Positions 52,297 to 60,358 of a stretch of 64,000 bases of DNA are shown here, in pieces. Origin of the DNA: Bog-473 sp963764305 (GTDB lineage: Bacteria; Actinomycetota; Acidimicrobiia; Acidimicrobiales; RAAP-2). How positions within the stretch are numbered: position 1 is the stretch's first letter; each line of letters begins with the position of its first letter. Where the stretch lies: positions 682,001 through 746,000 of the forward strand of contig CAVXSD010000006.1 of NCBI GenBank assembly GCA_963764305.1, given 5' to 3'. The notes below the pieces were generated by a model, which saw nothing but the letters and a program-made list of their open reading frames with translations, did no database searches and had not been told where the DNA came from. Position numbers and translations under genes: made by a program.

Positions 52297-52907
52297 CGTG
52301 TGACGCTCCCTTCGATGTTCTTCCGTTGCGTGTCCTCTTCGGGTGGCTCGATGTCCTCAGCAAGGCCGGTCGCCCGCTCGGGGCCTTCGATGCCGGCGCG
52401 GAGACGTTCGAGCGCCCTCGATGTCGTGCTCTTCACCGTCCCCACCGAACACCCCATGACCTCGGCCACCTGGGCTTCGGGCAGGTCCTCGAAGTAGCGA
52501 AGGACCAACGCGGCCCGTTGGCGGGGCGGCAGTTGTCCGAGGGCCCGCACGAGGTCGGCGGACGCCTCGGCGCGTCCGAGGACACGGAGCGCCGCGTCAT
52601 CGGCGTGCACTTCGATCTGGGCGGCGGCCGTGTGATGCAGTTCGGCCTGGTGACGGGTCCGGCGCTTTCCCTCATCGAGGGCGAGATTGAAGAGCACCTT
52701 GCGCGCGTAGGCCCGTGGATGCTCCATGGCCCGCACCCTCGGCCACCGGCGTGCGATCTGGAACAGACACTCCTGTACCAGATCCTCCGCTTCCGCGAAC
52801 TCCCAGACGACGAGGTAGGCGTCGCGCAGGAGCCCGTCGACGGACAAGGCGACGAACCGATCGAACTCCTCCTTGGGCCGACCCTGGCGCCGCCCTTGCT
52901 GTCTCAT
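52293..52907 (-). CDS. SigE-family RNA polymerase sigma factor (sigma-70, group 4 type)
   Basis: 204 residues. Region 2 is FDRFVALSVDGLLRDAYLVV with WEFAEAEDLVQECLFQIARR (core binding) and AMEHPRAYARKVLFNLALDE (-10 recognition). Region 4 is LGQLPPRQRAALVLRYFEDL, then PEAQVAEVMGCSVGTVKSTT and SRALERLRAG (the HTH that reads -35). I chose ATG 52907 because the longer frame has no sigma features. It is coupled to the membrane protein at 51236. The plus-strand DUF429 gene starts 139 bp upstream, sharing the promoter region. Confidence 0.9.
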   Translation of the reverse strand: MRQQGRRQGRPKEEFDRFVALSVDGLLRDAYLVVWEFAEAEDLVQECLFQIARRWPRVRAMEHPRAYARKVLFNLALDEGKRRTRHQAELHHTAAAQIEVHADDAALRVLGRAEASADLVRALGQLPPRQRAALVLRYFEDLPEAQVAEVMGCSVGTVKSTTSRALERLRAGIEGPERATGLAEDIEPPEEDTQRKNIEGSVTR

Positions 52908-53046
52908 CTTCGTGACCGCCTGTCGGGCTCCATCAGCACCTTCAACCCCCCGAGTGGTGTGAAAGGTTGCACGCCGGGTCGAAACGCTCCTCACCTCGGA
53001 GAACGCGAGGGCGCTCCCCGACGGATCCTGGCCGTCGCCTGCCATT

Positions 53047-53793
53047 GTGGAGCAGGTGATCACCGGAAGCCGGGCACCGGGACCCGAGGAGCACCCGGTC
53101 GTGGCCGGCATCGACGGCTGCCCGGGCGGCTGGGTCGTCGCCACCGTGCCTGTCACCGTCGACGGCGGCCTCGTCTTGGCCGAGGTCTGCGTCGTTGCGG
53201 ACCTCGGCGCTGTCGTTGCGGCGCTCGAGTCCGGCCGTCTGACCGCGGCCGCCATCGACATCCCGATCGGCCTGCCGGCGTCCGCGCCCAGGGCGTGTGA
53301 CATCGAGGCGCGCCGGTTGCTCGGCCCCCGGCGGAGCTCGGTGTTCCCGTCACCGGTGCGCAGCGTGTTGAAGGCGACCACCTACGCCGAGGCGTGCGCT
53401 GCATCCCGCGCCGCGACCGGCAAGGCCCTCTCGAAGCAAACGTTCAACATCGTGGCCAAGATCCGCGAGGTCGATGACGTCGTATCGCCCCGGCTGCAGG
53501 ATCGCCTCTTCGAGATGTGCCCCGAGCTGAGCCTGGCGGAGCTGGCGGGCGGCCCGATGGCGCACAACAAGCGCACGGCGGAAGGACGGACCGAGCGCAT
53601 CGACGCGCTCGGGTCGGTGTACGTCGACGTCACGGCGTGGCTCGAACCGCCGCCACACGGAGCGGCCCGCGACGACGTCCTCGACGCGCTCGCGGGCGCC
53701 TGGACCGCGCTCCGCTACGTCGCCGGCACCCACAGGAGGCTCGGCGGGAGGGAGATCGACGCCACTGGGCTGCGCATGGAGGTCATTGCCTGA
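53047..53793 (+). CDS. DUF429 domain protein
   Basis: 248 residues with GTG start. It has VVAGIDGCPGGWVVATVPVT, then AAIDIPIGLPASAPRACDIE, ARRLLGPRRSSVFPSPVRSV and AHNKRTAEGRTERIDALGSV, a set typical of DUF429, which has an RNase H-like fold with Asp-rich active site. DUF429 proteins are often near defence or nucleotide genes but the reaction is unknown. Here it is isolated, with the sigma gene divergent from it. Confidence 0.85.
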   Translation: MEQVITGSRAPGPEEHPVVAGIDGCPGGWVVATVPVTVDGGLVLAEVCVVADLGAVVAALESGRLTAAAIDIPIGLPASAPRACDIEARRLLGPRRSSVFPSPVRSVLKATTYAEACAASRAATGKALSKQTFNIVAKIREVDDVVSPRLQDRLFEMCPELSLAELAGGPMAHNKRTAEGRTERIDALGSVYVDVTAWLEPPPHGAARDDVLDALAGAWTALRYVAGTHRRLGGREIDATGLRMEVIA

Positions 53794-53971
53794 CACTGAC
53801 CAGGTCGTTCGCCCGGTTGCCGGTGCCGTGGCACAAGTCTTCGACAACGGCCACGTTCCGCTCGTGGCGGGGGGCCACGTCTGAGCGGAAGGCAGTGGCC
53901 CCATGGCAGGAAGTGCGTGGAACCGGAAGAGGCCGGGGGCCGGAGCCGCCCCCTGACCCATCTCCTGGTGG

Positions 53972-54409
53972 TCAGCGGGCCGCCGTGAAGTCCAAGAAGT
54001 CCTGCACCCGCAGCAGCCGCAGGACGACGCGCTCGATCCACGGCACGTGCTGATGGTGGACGTCCGTCACGATCTCCGGATCGGACAGCTCGTGCTCGGA
54101 ACGGCGAGCGATGAGGCGCACCGCGCCGTGGGCCAGGGCGTTCTGCACCCAGTCGGCGTCGCGGCCGTAGGTCAAGGCAATCCGGTAGCCGTCCTTCGTC
54201 CGGAGGACGAGCACGGGGGTGCGGTACACGTTGCGCGTCCGCCGGCCCACGTGGACGACGATTCCCATCCCCGGCAGCAGCCCTGCGACGTGTACGGCGA
54301 GCTTGTTCGTGACCAACTTGTTGAACCGCGCCATGCGGCGACCAAGTCGCGGCGGCGAATGAAGCCCGGACGGGCGTCCGGGCCGAGGCTGCGCGGAGTG
54401 CGCACTCAT
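53972..54409 (-). CDS. deazaflavin (F420)-dependent nitroreductase-like protein
   Basis: 145 residues with the split-beta-barrel DDN pattern: ARFNKLVTNKLAVHVAGLLP, GMGIVVHVGRRTRNVYRTPV, LVLRTKDGYRIALTYGRDAD, WVQNALAHGAVRLIARRSEH. The family uses F420H2, in agreement with the LLM protein at 18937. The start at 54409 overlaps the SDR stop by ATGA. It likely reduces an intermediate or a quinone-like compound; the natural substrate is unknown. Confidence 0.85.
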   Translation of the reverse strand: MSAHSAQPRPGRPSGLHSPPRLGRRMARFNKLVTNKLAVHVAGLLPGMGIVVHVGRRTRNVYRTPVLVLRTKDGYRIALTYGRDADWVQNALAHGAVRLIARRSEHELSDPEIVTDVHHQHVPWIERVVLRLLRVQDFLDFTAAR

Positions 54410-55170
54410 ACGAGCGTCAGCCCCCCGTCGACGGCGAGCACCTGGCCCGTGACGTAACTGGACTCGTCCGACAGAAAGAACACGGCAGCCGAGGCCACCT
54501 CCCACGCCGTCCCCTGCCGACCCAGCGGCACGGGTGTGCGGGTACGCGAGGGCCGGCCCGCTGAGGCCGCCCGGCCCAAGGGCGTGTCGATCAGCCCCGG
54601 CGCCAGCACGTTGGCTCGGATGCCGCGCCGCGCGCCCTCCATCGCGACATGCCGGCTGAGGCCGATGAGGCCCGCCTTGGAGGCGTCATAGGCGGGGATG
54701 CGGCTCCCGGGCCGGATTCCGGCCACCGAGCCGACGAACACGATCGACGCGTTGTCCGACAGGGTCACGAGCGCACGGCGCACCAGCATGAAGTGTGCCC
54801 GCAGGTTGAGGGCGAACGTCTTGTCCCAGTCATCGATCGAGGTGCCCGCGACGCCCATGCCGAAGCCGGTGCCCACGTTGAGCACGAGCCCGTCGGGGGC
54901 CGGGCCCGGCTCGTCGGACACGGCCAGGCGGCAGCCGTCCTCGGTGGTGACGTCCGCCACCACGATCGCCGCCATCCCACCTTCCTCGGTGATCAGCCGC
55001 CACGTCTCTTCGACCGCGGCCTCGTCACGGTCCACGCAGACCACCGACGCGCCCTCCCGCGCCGCCCGCACAGCGATGGCGCGGCCGTTGCCGACCGGCG
55101 CGTCCGGATCACGCGACGGCTGGGTGCCGGCGCCGATCACCGTGATGCTCCGGCCCGTCAAGAGCGCCAT
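54406..55170 (-). CDS. short-chain dehydrogenase/reductase (SDR)
   Basis: 254 residues. The cofactor motif (SITVIGAGTQPSRDPDAPVG then NGRAIAVRAAREGASVVCVD) departs from the usual TGxxxGxG by an insertion after GAG. The LVLNVGTG strand replaces NNAG, the catalytic Ser is in SIVFVGSVAG, and the Tyr-Lys pair is in YDASKAGLIGLSRHVA. SSYVTGQVLAVDGGLTLV closes the protein. It oxidises or reduces an alcohol/ketone with NAD(P). It is downstream of a CMD protein gene with a 9-bp gap. Confidence 0.9.
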   Translation of the reverse strand: MALLTGRSITVIGAGTQPSRDPDAPVGNGRAIAVRAAREGASVVCVDRDEAAVEETWRLITEEGGMAAIVVADVTTEDGCRLAVSDEPGPAPDGLVLNVGTGFGMGVAGTSIDDWDKTFALNLRAHFMLVRRALVTLSDNASIVFVGSVAGIRPGSRIPAYDASKAGLIGLSRHVAMEGARRGIRANVLAPGLIDTPLGRAASAGRPSRTRTPVPLGRQGTAWEVASAAVFFLSDESSYVTGQVLAVDGGLTLV

Positions 55171-55179
55171 CGTCGATCC

Positions 55180-55770
55180 CTACGCCGCCGGACCGCCCGG
55201 CACCCGCCGCGCCAGCGCCTCCGCTCGGGCCTCCAGCTGTATCCGCAGCGACCCCAGCACGGTCGTGAGCATCAGGTAGTGGCCGATGAGCATGAGCAGC
55301 TCAATGATCTCGCTCTCGCGCAGGAGCTCCGCCAACACCCCCCAGGTGGCATCGGAGACGGCGCCCTCGTCCGCCGTCTCGTCGACCGCCCGCAGCGCGG
55401 CGCGCTCCAGCGGGAGCCACGCCACCGCGTCGAGCCCGCCGTCGGCGTCCCCGAGCGCTGCGATCTCGGCGGGAGCCACGCCCTGCGCCTCTGCCAGCTC
55501 GATGTGCTGGGCCCATTCGTACCGCCCGCCGAAGCGGATCGCCGTGCGCAGGATGACCAGCTCGCGCAGGCGGCCGGGGAGAGTCCCGGCCAGCAGTGCG
55601 CCGCCGAACCCCAGCCAACGCCGGAAGAGCTCGGGGTCGGCCCGGCCCAGTGTCGTGAAGATGTGCATGGGCTCGTCGGTCCCGCCCGGCGAGTGCTCCA
55701 GGACCCGGGTCAGCCGATCGTCCCACTCGCCGGCGGGCAGCGGGGGCAGGCGGGGCCCGGTAGTAGTCAC
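55180..55770 (-). CDS. carboxymuconolactone decarboxylase family protein
   Basis: 196 residues of the CMD helical family, in the subgroup of about 190 residues: MHIFTTLGRADPELFRRWLG, GTLPGRLRELVILRTAIRFG with GRYEWAQHIELAEAQGVAPA. The E-x-x-x-H segment is present but CxxC is not, so it is not an AhpD-type peroxidase. It heads a three-gene operon with SDR and nitroreductase-like genes, a set that suggests a small catabolic module. Confidence 0.85.
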   Translation of the reverse strand: MTTTGPRLPPLPAGEWDDRLTRVLEHSPGGTDEPMHIFTTLGRADPELFRRWLGFGGALLAGTLPGRLRELVILRTAIRFGGRYEWAQHIELAEAQGVAPAEIAALGDADGGLDAVAWLPLERAALRAVDETADEGAVSDATWGVLAELLRESEIIELLMLIGHYLMLTTVLGSLRIQLEARAEALARRVPGGPAA

Positions 55771-55821
55771 CGCCGAATCGTAGGCATGGAGGACCGATCC
55801 GGTCGCCTGGCTCCCGCGCCG

Positions 55822-56475
55822 TCAGCGCAACGGCCGGAATCCCACGGGAGGCGGCCCAGAGCCGGGGAGGCGGCCCACTGGGGTGTCGGGCCGGCAGACC
55901 TCGTCGAGGAGGCCGTACTCGACGGCCTCCGCCGCTCCCAGGAACCGCCCGTGCCCCAGGTCCTCCTCGACGGCGGTGGCCGGCCGACCGGTGGCGGCAC
56001 CCACGCGCGCACAGAAGCGCTGCCGCTCGTCGGCGCGCAGCTCGGCCCACTGGGCCACGTTGCGCACGTGGGCCTGCAGCTCGGTGGCGGGCTCGCACAG
56101 CGAGAAGCGGGTGCTGGGCATGGCGGCCCGGTGGGCGCACACCGCGACCACGCCGATGGCGCCCGCCCCCACCTGCCCGAGGCAGAGCGCCCGGACCGGC
56201 ACGCCCAGCAACTCGATCACGTCCATCAGGGTCAGCGCGGGGGCGAGGCCGGCGTCGGCGCAGTCGACCCGCAGGGTCACGGGCTCGTCACCGTCGGCGT
56301 CGAGGGTCATCAACTCCGCCGAGACGCGGGTGCCCGAAAGCTCGTCGAGCGGGCCATGCAGGAGGACGACCCGCTCGGCCAGCAGGCGGCGGGCCAGCAC
56401 CTCCGACAGGGGCTCGTGACCCCGGCCCACCGGACCCGGCGGCAGCCAGGGCCACCCCTCGTCGCGTTCACGCAT
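55822..56475 (-). CDS. ClpP-like protein without catalytic Ser (ClpR-like)
   Basis: 217 residues with a ClpP/crotonase-like fold: SEVLARRLLAERVVLLHGPL, TLRVDCADAGLAPALTLMDV, RALCLGQVGAGAIGVVAVCA, RAAMPSTRFSLCEPATELQA and ATAVEEDLGHGRFLGAAEAV EYGLLDEV. Aligned to the ClpP at 56800, the active-site GMSAA becomes VGAGA and the IMIHQ strand becomes FSLCEP, so Ser and His are both lost. It would not cut peptides, but could form mixed rings or bind a substrate. It overlaps the XRE gene by 8 bp. I chose ATG 56475; the longer frame is antisense-like. Confidence 0.75.
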   Translation of the reverse strand: MRERDEGWPWLPPGPVGRGHEPLSEVLARRLLAERVVLLHGPLDELSGTRVSAELMTLDADGDEPVTLRVDCADAGLAPALTLMDVIELLGVPVRALCLGQVGAGAIGVVAVCAHRAAMPSTRFSLCEPATELQAHVRNVAQWAELRADERQRFCARVGAATGRPATAVEEDLGHGRFLGAAEAVEYGLLDEVCRPDTPVGRLPGSGPPPVGFRPLR

Positions 56476-56725
56476 GCTCGATCCTCCATTCCAGCCGGGC
56501 TCCCAGCGCCGTCGTGTACCGCTGCACCGTCGAGAGCCGGACATCGAGGTCGCCCGCCTCGAAGCGAGCCACCGCCGACTGCGAGGTCCCCATGCGGGCT
56601 GCCACCTCCGCCTGGGACAGCCCGAGCTCGCGGCGCAGCGACACCAGCTGCCCCGACACCGAGTGCCGGCGTTCGGCCATCTCGCGGAAGCCCGGGAAGA
56701 CGGTGGGGTGACGGCGCTCGCTCAC
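56468..56725 (-). CDS. XRE-family helix-turn-helix regulator
   Basis: 85 residues; the HTH is QLVSLRRELGLSQAEVAARM, then GTSQSAVARFEAGDLDVRLS. It is of the short HTH_3 type, with a C-terminal Arg-rich end (TTALGARLEWRIEHA). It overlaps the ClpR-like gene and faces clpP over a 74-bp AT-rich spacer with a 20-bp imperfect palindrome, so it probably controls both directions. Confidence 0.88.
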   Translation of the reverse strand: MSERRHPTVFPGFREMAERRHSVSGQLVSLRRELGLSQAEVAARMGTSQSAVARFEAGDLDVRLSTVQRYTTALGARLEWRIEHA

Positions 56726-56733
56726 GTGACCGA

Positions 56734-56753
56734 TTATCTCACATTTGATATAA
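56734..56753. promoter_or_regulatory. imperfect palindrome in the clpP/XRE spacer
   Basis: TTATCTCACATTTGATATAA matches its reverse complement at 16 of 20 positions and is strikingly AT-rich here. It is 8 bp from the XRE start and 47 bp from the clpP ATG, and is a plausible operator for the XRE protein. Confidence 0.5.
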
Positions 56754-56799
56754 CGTGGGAAAGACCCCAGCGACCCGCACGGACACGGAGGAACACGCC

Positions 56800-57486
56800 A
56801 TGACCCCGACCACGACCGACCGCCCCGACCGGCTGCACCAGGTGCTCGTCCCCACGGTGATCGAGGAGGGCAATCGGGGCGACCGGGCCTTCGACATCTA
56901 CAGCCAACTGCTGCGCGAGCGGATCGTCTTTCTCGGCCAGGAGGTGGACGACCAGGTGGCCAACCTGATCATCTCTCAGATGCTGTTCCTCGAGGCACAG
57001 AACAGCGAGCGGGACATCTTCCTCTACATCAACTCCCCCGGCGGGGTGGCGTACGCCGGCATGGCGATCTACGACGTCATGCAGCACGTGGAGCCGGACG
57101 TCTCGACCATCTGCGTCGGCATGGGCATGTCCGCCGCCGCCATGATCCTTTCGGGGGGCGCCGCCGGCAAGCGCTTCGCTCTGCCCAACGCGCGCATCAT
57201 GATCCACCAGGGGTCCGCCGGCACCCGCGGGGCGCCCTCCGACATGGAGATCCAGCTCCGTGAGGTGGTGTCCCTGACCCGTCGGATGTCCGAGATCATC
57301 GCCCATCACAGCGGGCGACCCGTCGAAAAGGTCGCACAGGACATCGACCGCGACCACTACATGACGTCGACCGAGGCCCGTGACTACGGGATCATCGACG
57401 ACATCATCCTGCCCCGCCGCGGCCTGTGCGCTCCCGGCGCCGAAGTGCAGCCGCGCGAACACGAACTGCAGGTCGCGAGCGGGTGA
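56800..57486 (+). CDS. clpP: ATP-dependent Clp protease proteolytic subunit
   Basis: 228 residues: LLRERIVFLGQEVDDQVANL, FLYINSPGGVAYAGMAIYDV, the active Ser in CVGMGMSAAAMILSGG, the His in ARIMIHQGSAGTRG, and the C-terminal YMTSTEARDYGIIDDIILPR. The Ser-His-Asp set is therefore present. ClpP forms a tetradecamer and cuts proteins unfolded by ClpX or ClpC. ATG 56800 has GGAGGA upstream. In most actinomycetes clpP1 and clpP2 are in tandem; here a single active copy is divergent from XRE and a Ser-less homologue, so it is an accessory clpP. Confidence 0.95.
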   Translation: MTPTTTDRPDRLHQVLVPTVIEEGNRGDRAFDIYSQLLRERIVFLGQEVDDQVANLIISQMLFLEAQNSERDIFLYINSPGGVAYAGMAIYDVMQHVEPDVSTICVGMGMSAAAMILSGGAAGKRFALPNARIMIHQGSAGTRGAPSDMEIQLREVVSLTRRMSEIIAHHSGRPVEKVAQDIDRDHYMTSTEARDYGIIDDIILPRRGLCAPGAEVQPREHELQVASG

Positions 57487-57662
57487 ACACCGCCTGAACC
57501 GGCCCGGAGACCGCCATTGCGGCCCGCGGCGGACGTTCCCCCCATGACCGGCCCCGACCTGGCGACCCGGGCGCCCCCACGGCCGTGTGGTGGCGCGTAA
57601 GGTGTGTGACACGAGTGTCAGGGGAGCACTGGCGCCCACGTCGACACAAGGGGAGAGGACAC
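57487..57662. other. intergenic region containing operator site 8
   Basis: Between clpP and the amidohydrolase there is no further gene. A -10-like TAAGGT at about 57599 lies just before the TGAC-N6-GTCA site. Confidence 0.4.
57607..57620. promoter_or_regulatory. palindromic operator TGAC-N6-GTCA, site 8
   Basis: TGACACGAGTGTCA is 42 bp upstream of the amidohydrolase ATG at 57663. Confidence 0.6.
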
Positions 57663-58952
57663 ATGCGGACTGAAGACCTGATCCTGGTGAGCGTGGACGA
57701 CCACGTCATTGAGCCCCGGGGCATGTTCGACGGGCTCCTGCCCGCCAAGTACCAGGACAAGGCACCCAAGATGATCCGCCGGGACGACGGAACCGACTAC
57801 TGGTTCTACGACGGCAACCAGATCCCGAACGTCGGGCTCAACGCGGTGGTCGGCCGGCCGCCCGAGGAGTACGGGGTCGAGCCCATGTCGCTCGACGACA
57901 TGCGGGTGGGCTGCTACGACGTGCATGAGCGGGTCCGCGACATGTCGGTCAACGGTGTGCTCGGCTCCATGTGCTTCCCCTCCTTCCCCCAATTCTGTGG
58001 CCAGCTCTTTGCCCGGCGCGAGGACAAGGACGAGGCGCTCGCCATGGTGCGCGCCTACAACGACTGGCACATCGACAAGTGGTGCGGTGCCGAGCCCGGT
58101 CGGTTCATCCCGCTGTCGATCCCGGTGATCTGGGACCCCGAGCTCGGCGCCGAGGAGGTGCGACGGGTGGCCAAGAAGGGCTGCCACGCCGTGACGTTCT
58201 CCGAGAACCCCGAGAAGCTCGGCTGGCCTTCCCTGCACAACTGGCACTGGGACCCGTTCTGGACGGCCTGCGCCGACGAGGGCACGGTCGTCTGCATGCA
58301 CCTGGGCTCGTCCTCGCAGATCCTGATGACCTCGGTGGAGGCGCCGATCGACGTCATGATCAGCCTGCAGCCCATCAACATGGTGCAGGCGGCCGCCGAC
58401 CTGGTCTGGTCGCCCATTCTGCGCAAGTACAAGGATCTCCGCTTCGCCCTCTCCGAGGGTGGCATCGGCTGGATCCCCTATGCCCTCGAGCGTATCGACT
58501 ACGTCTACGAGCACCACCACAAGTGGACCGGCCAGGACTTCGGCGACCAACTCCCGAGCCAGGTCTTCAAGGACCGCATCATCACCTGCTTCATCGACGA
58601 TGCCTTCGGTGTGGACAGCCGCGAGTACCTGAACATCGACAACATCACGTGGGAGTGCGACTACCCGCATTCCGACTCGACGTGGCCCACCGCTCCCGAG
58701 TCGCTCATGAAGTACCTCGACGGGGTGTCGGACGAGGACATCAACAAGATCACGCACCTGAACGCCATGAAGCACTTCCAATTCGACCCGTTCAGCGTAC
58801 GGGCCCGCGAGAAGTGCACCGTGCAGGCGCTGCGGGCCGAGGCGGCAGACGTCGACACGTCGCTCGTCTCCCGGGCCCGGGGCCAGACGTCCAGGGACGA
58901 GAACGGAATCGTGAGCGTCACCAGCTTCACGACGCGCCTCAGCCGCGACTGA
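57663..58952 (+). CDS. Amidohydrolase_2 family metal-dependent hydrolase
   Basis: 429 residues with GGGGAGAGG upstream of the ATG. It has LILVSVDDHVIEPRGMFDGL, IPNVGLNAVVGRPPEEYGVE, RAYNDWHIDKW, TVVCMHLGSSSQILM (His), ALSEGGIGWIPYALERIDYV and the metal motif WECDYPHSDSTWPTAPESLM. It is the closest paralog in this window of the protein at 14413, and both have a TGAC-N6-GTCA site upstream, which argues for joint control. The C-terminal 60 residues (REKCTVQALRAEAADVDTSL) are an extension not found in the paralog. Confidence 0.88.
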   Translation: MRTEDLILVSVDDHVIEPRGMFDGLLPAKYQDKAPKMIRRDDGTDYWFYDGNQIPNVGLNAVVGRPPEEYGVEPMSLDDMRVGCYDVHERVRDMSVNGVLGSMCFPSFPQFCGQLFARREDKDEALAMVRAYNDWHIDKWCGAEPGRFIPLSIPVIWDPELGAEEVRRVAKKGCHAVTFSENPEKLGWPSLHNWHWDPFWTACADEGTVVCMHLGSSSQILMTSVEAPIDVMISLQPINMVQAAADLVWSPILRKYKDLRFALSEGGIGWIPYALERIDYVYEHHHKWTGQDFGDQLPSQVFKDRIITCFIDDAFGVDSREYLNIDNITWECDYPHSDSTWPTAPESLMKYLDGVSDEDINKITHLNAMKHFQFDPFSVRAREKCTVQALRAEAADVDTSLVSRARGQTSRDENGIVSVTSFTTRLSRD

Positions 58953-59054
58953 CCGCCGCGCCGGGAACCGACCAGCACCCACCGAGGCCCGCGGCGACGG
59001 CTCGTCCTCGACAGACGACCGACGACTGCCTGTCGCAGAAAGCACTGAGTCCAC

Positions 59055-59867
59055 ATGCCGATCGACTACGTCACGGGGGACGACCACGTCGTCACCATCA
59101 CCATCAACCGCCGCGAGGCCCGCAACTCCATGGACATGGAGCACTTCTTCCAGCTCCGTTCGGCGTGGGACCGCTTCGGTGAAGACGACGACGCCTACGT
59201 GGCGATCGTGACCGGAGTGGGGAGGGACTTCTGTGTGGGCGCCGACCTCAAGACGTACATCCCCCAGATCACCGAGCTCCAGAAAAAGGTGAAGGACGGC
59301 GTCCGTCCAGAGGAGATCGGCGGCTACCGGCTCGATGACGGCATCAAGGCGGTGCTGCGCGGCACCAGGCTCTACAAGCCGATCATCGCCGCCGTCAACG
59401 GCACCTGTGTGGCCGGCGGCATGGAGATGCTCGGTGGCACCGACCTGCGGGTGGCGAGCGACACGGCGACGTTCGGGGTCATGGAGCCCAAGCGCGGCCT
59501 CTTCGCCGGCGGCGGCACGACGGTCCGCCTGCCCCGGCAGATCCCCTACCCCGCCGCCATGGAGCTGCTGTTGTGTGCGGACCAGGTGCCCGCCCAGCGC
59601 GCCTACGAGATGGGCCTGTTGAACGAGGTCTGCCGCCCCGCCGACCTGATGGAGCGGGCGCTCGACTACGCGCACCGCATCACGGCCAACGGCCCCTTCG
59701 CCATCCGCAAGACGAAGGAGTCCGTGCTGCGCGGCCTGGCGACGGACATGAAGGAGGCCTACCGGATCGAGTCGGAGATCTCCGGCGAGGTCTTCAGCAG
59801 CGAGGACGCCACCGAAGGACCGCTCGCCTTCGCGGAGAAGCGTGCCCCCAACTGGAAGAACCGCTGA
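59055..59867 (+). CDS. enoyl-CoA hydratase/isomerase family protein
   Basis: 270 residues of the crotonase fold: VVTITINRREARNSMDMEHF, IVTGVGRDFCVGADLKTYIP (oxyanion-hole strand), AAVNGTCVAGGMEMLGGTDL with the second oxyanion Gly and VMEPKRGLFAGGGTTVRLPR. The Glu positions of classical hydratases are not clearly conserved, so hydratase or isomerase activity is open. It is on the same strand as the amidohydrolase with a 102-bp gap. Confidence 0.9.
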   Translation: MPIDYVTGDDHVVTITINRREARNSMDMEHFFQLRSAWDRFGEDDDAYVAIVTGVGRDFCVGADLKTYIPQITELQKKVKDGVRPEEIGGYRLDDGIKAVLRGTRLYKPIIAAVNGTCVAGGMEMLGGTDLRVASDTATFGVMEPKRGLFAGGGTTVRLPRQIPYPAAMELLLCADQVPAQRAYEMGLLNEVCRPADLMERALDYAHRITANGPFAIRKTKESVLRGLATDMKEAYRIESEISGEVFSSEDATEGPLAFAEKRAPNWKNR

Positions 59868-59889
59868 CCCGGGGCAGGGATATGTTCTG

Positions 59890-59917
59890 AAACTATCAAC
59901 GAACTCGTTGATAGTTT
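59890..59917. promoter_or_regulatory. 13-bp perfect inverted repeat, 2-bp centre
   Basis: Arms AAACTATCAACGA and TCGTTGATAGTTT flank AC. It is AT-rich and lies between convergent genes (hydratase end 59867, DUF4499 end 60023). The two-base centre is too tight for a good terminator loop, though four central bases could open; a palindromic operator of the TetR type is also possible. Confidence 0.5.
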
Positions 59918-60022
59918 GCGGAAACATTGGGCGATGCTGAGACCCCGAGCCGGGCCGGAGCCCTCAGCCCGCGGGCCGAAGGACTTGCGGGACGGGTCGA
60001 AATCCGCGATGGCGTCCCCGCT

Positions 60023-60355
60023 TCAGACGATGCGGGTGCTCCGCCGGAGCGAGCGGAGCGAGGGAAAGCCGACAATGAAGGTCTGCAACCTCCAGCCGCC
60101 CGGCGCGAGCCCGCGCCGTTTGGCCATCCGACCGGCGGCCAGTGCCTCGGCCGCGTGCACCACCACGGTCGCGATCAACAACGCCTGCAGGGTCTCACGC
60201 GGCGGCAATGCGTCACCCGTCATCTCGTCCACCTTGTCGTACGCGGTCTTGCTCACCGCCAGCTTGGTCAGGGCGACGATGCCGCCGTCGAGGAGGAGGA
60301 ACCAGAACCATGACGGACGGACGACTCCCGAACGCTTCGCACGTGCCATCCGCAC
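60023..60355 (-). CDS. DUF4499-type small membrane protein
   Basis: 110 residues with three hydrophobic stretches (WFWFLLLDGGIVALTKLAVS, TLQALLIATVVVHAAEALAA and WRLQTFIVGFPSLRSLR). The order of a first helix, a polar loop with TAYDKVDEMTGD, a His-Glu-containing helix and a basic G-x-x-x-G-W-R-L-Q-T-F-x-x-G-x-P-S end fits DUF4499 (TMEM254-like). Its role is unknown. It is 3 bp downstream of rlmN, so co-transcribed with it. Confidence 0.75.
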   Translation of the reverse strand: MRMARAKRSGVVRPSWFWFLLLDGGIVALTKLAVSKTAYDKVDEMTGDALPPRETLQALLIATVVVHAAEALAAGRMAKRRGLAPGGWRLQTFIVGFPSLRSLRRSTRIV

Positions 60356-60358
60356 GTT

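Noticed and set aside
53794..53971. Possible gene after the DUF429 gene
   Set aside because: The reading frames here give only low-complexity Arg/Ser/Pro stretches; no gene supported.
57618..59927. A 769-codon minus-strand frame
   Set aside because: It covers the amidohydrolase and hydratase genes in antisense and has no domain signs.
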